Shown: piece by piece, positions 63,666 through 64,000 of the stretch | Numbering within the stretch: position 1 is the stretch's first letter | Layout: every line of letters starts with the position of its first letter | Assembly (NCBI GenBank): GCA_014656495.1 | Contig: BNCN01000002.1 | Span: 682,001 to 746,000, forward strand | Reading direction: 5' to 3' | Length of the DNA stretch: 64,000 nucleotides | From: Comamonas sp. KCTC 72670 | Lineage (GTDB): Bacteria; Myxococcota; Myxococcia; Myxococcales; Myxococcaceae | Made by a program: the position numbers and the translations under genes | The notes under the pieces: generated by a model | Told to the model about the DNA's origin: nothing | Database searches by the model: none | Seen by the model: the letters and a program-made list of their open reading frames with translations, nothing else

Positions 63666-64000
63666 CTAACGTTCCTCGCCGCCCGAGGGGAGGATGGGGG
63701 CGGATTCCCGGTAGATGCGCAGCGTCTCCGCCACGCTGTGGCGATATTCGAAGCCCGTGGCGTCCAGGAACCGTCGGTTGTCCACGACGATGGGGAAGCG
63801 CAGGTGGTCCAGCGCGCCCACGGACAGGCGGGGGAAGCCCGCCCGGCCCAGCAGCAGGGCCAGGAGCGGCGCGGGCAGCGGCACCCCGGTGCGGCCCGTC
63901 TCCCGGACGATGACGGACAGCGGAATCGGCGGGGGGCCCGCAAGGTTGAAGATGCCCCGGACCTGCTTCTCCAGCGCGAGTGTCAGCGCGGTGACGACGT
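63666..64000 (-). CDS. NAD-dependent epimerase/dehydratase, 5' part beyond the window
   Basis: An open frame of about 111 codons ends at 63666 and continues past the right edge. The readable part, with VRGIFNLAGPPPIPLSVIVR, LPAPLLALLLGRAGFPRLSV and HLRFPIVVDNRRFLDATGFE, is the C-terminal, substrate-side portion of an extended SDR (NAD-dependent epimerase/dehydratase); the final helix SVAETLRIYRESAP is typical. The Rossmann part lies outside the window. Substrate unknown. Confidence 0.7.
   Translation of the reverse strand, partial: VVTALTLALEKQVRGIFNLAGPPPIPLSVIVRETGRTGVPLPAPLLALLLGRAGFPRLSVGALDHLRFPIVVDNRRFLDATGFEYRHSVAETLRIYRESAPILPSGGEER

Overview
The window is very GC-rich, densely packed DNA with strong third-position G/C bias, overlapping ATGA start/stop junctions, many paralogues and several lipoproteins. 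Together with a Sit-type double-CXXCG immunity gene (a family best known from myxobacteria), this points to a Myxococcus/Corallococcus-like member of the Myxococcota. About 55 protein genes are supported. I see no tRNA, rRNA or CRISPR array. The genes at both window edges are cut.

Layout. 1-3000 (minus) is an accessory patch: two paralogous membrane proteins flank a short-chain dehydrogenase, a dihydrofolate-reductase-like remnant, an apparently intact SitI6-type immunity gene and only the C-terminal end of its presumed lipoprotein toxin. 3115-10129 holds a TsaC/Sua5 tRNA-modification gene, a START-SDR fusion protein and a four-gene GldA/F/G-type ABC transporter operon. 10132-13694 (minus) is an unusual operon: a GvpA-like 63-residue protein, a GAF/PAS histidine kinase, a response regulator and a GvpL/F protein. 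13912-18000 carries a FAD-Rieske oxidoreductase, a hemerythrin, an AlkA-like glycosylase and an AmpG-like permease. 18198-24325 holds an amino-acid permease with an exported methyltransferase, an aminotransferase, a lipoprotein, a Dps protein and the ahpC-ahpD peroxide pair. A 655-bp non-coding stretch with IS21-like end repeats precedes a GAF-type sigma-54 activator. 26686-29560 is a tandem pair of unknown paralogues.

30326-39797 is mostly metabolic: a pxpAB-pxpC 5-oxoprolinase operon, a repeat-bearing triheme cytochrome lipoprotein, a class V aminotransferase, cysE-cysK, an acyl-CoA synthetase and a TfoX-like protein. 39854-51940 has a LysR/MFS divergent pair, a diiron MBL-fold protein with a Ser/Thr kinase, small membrane proteins, an endonuclease-fold/lamin-tail lipoprotein, an AI-2E-type permease, a ThrE exporter and an RsuA-type pseudouridine synthase. 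51967-54829 is pabB-pabA-pabC (p-aminobenzoate synthesis). A TetR gene with a 36-bp perfect palindrome follows. 55792-61843 is a three-gene cluster resembling a defence island: DUF559/Vsr-like nuclease, winged-helix-like protein and a 1236-residue double P-loop ATPase. The window ends with an aromatic-ring FAD monooxygenase and a truncated NAD-dependent epimerase.

The two best candidates for an undescribed system are the gas-vesicle-protein/two-component operon (10132-13694) and the nuclease/ATPase cluster (55792-61843). Operator-like palindromes are well placed upstream of the LysR, TetR, pxp and permease genes.
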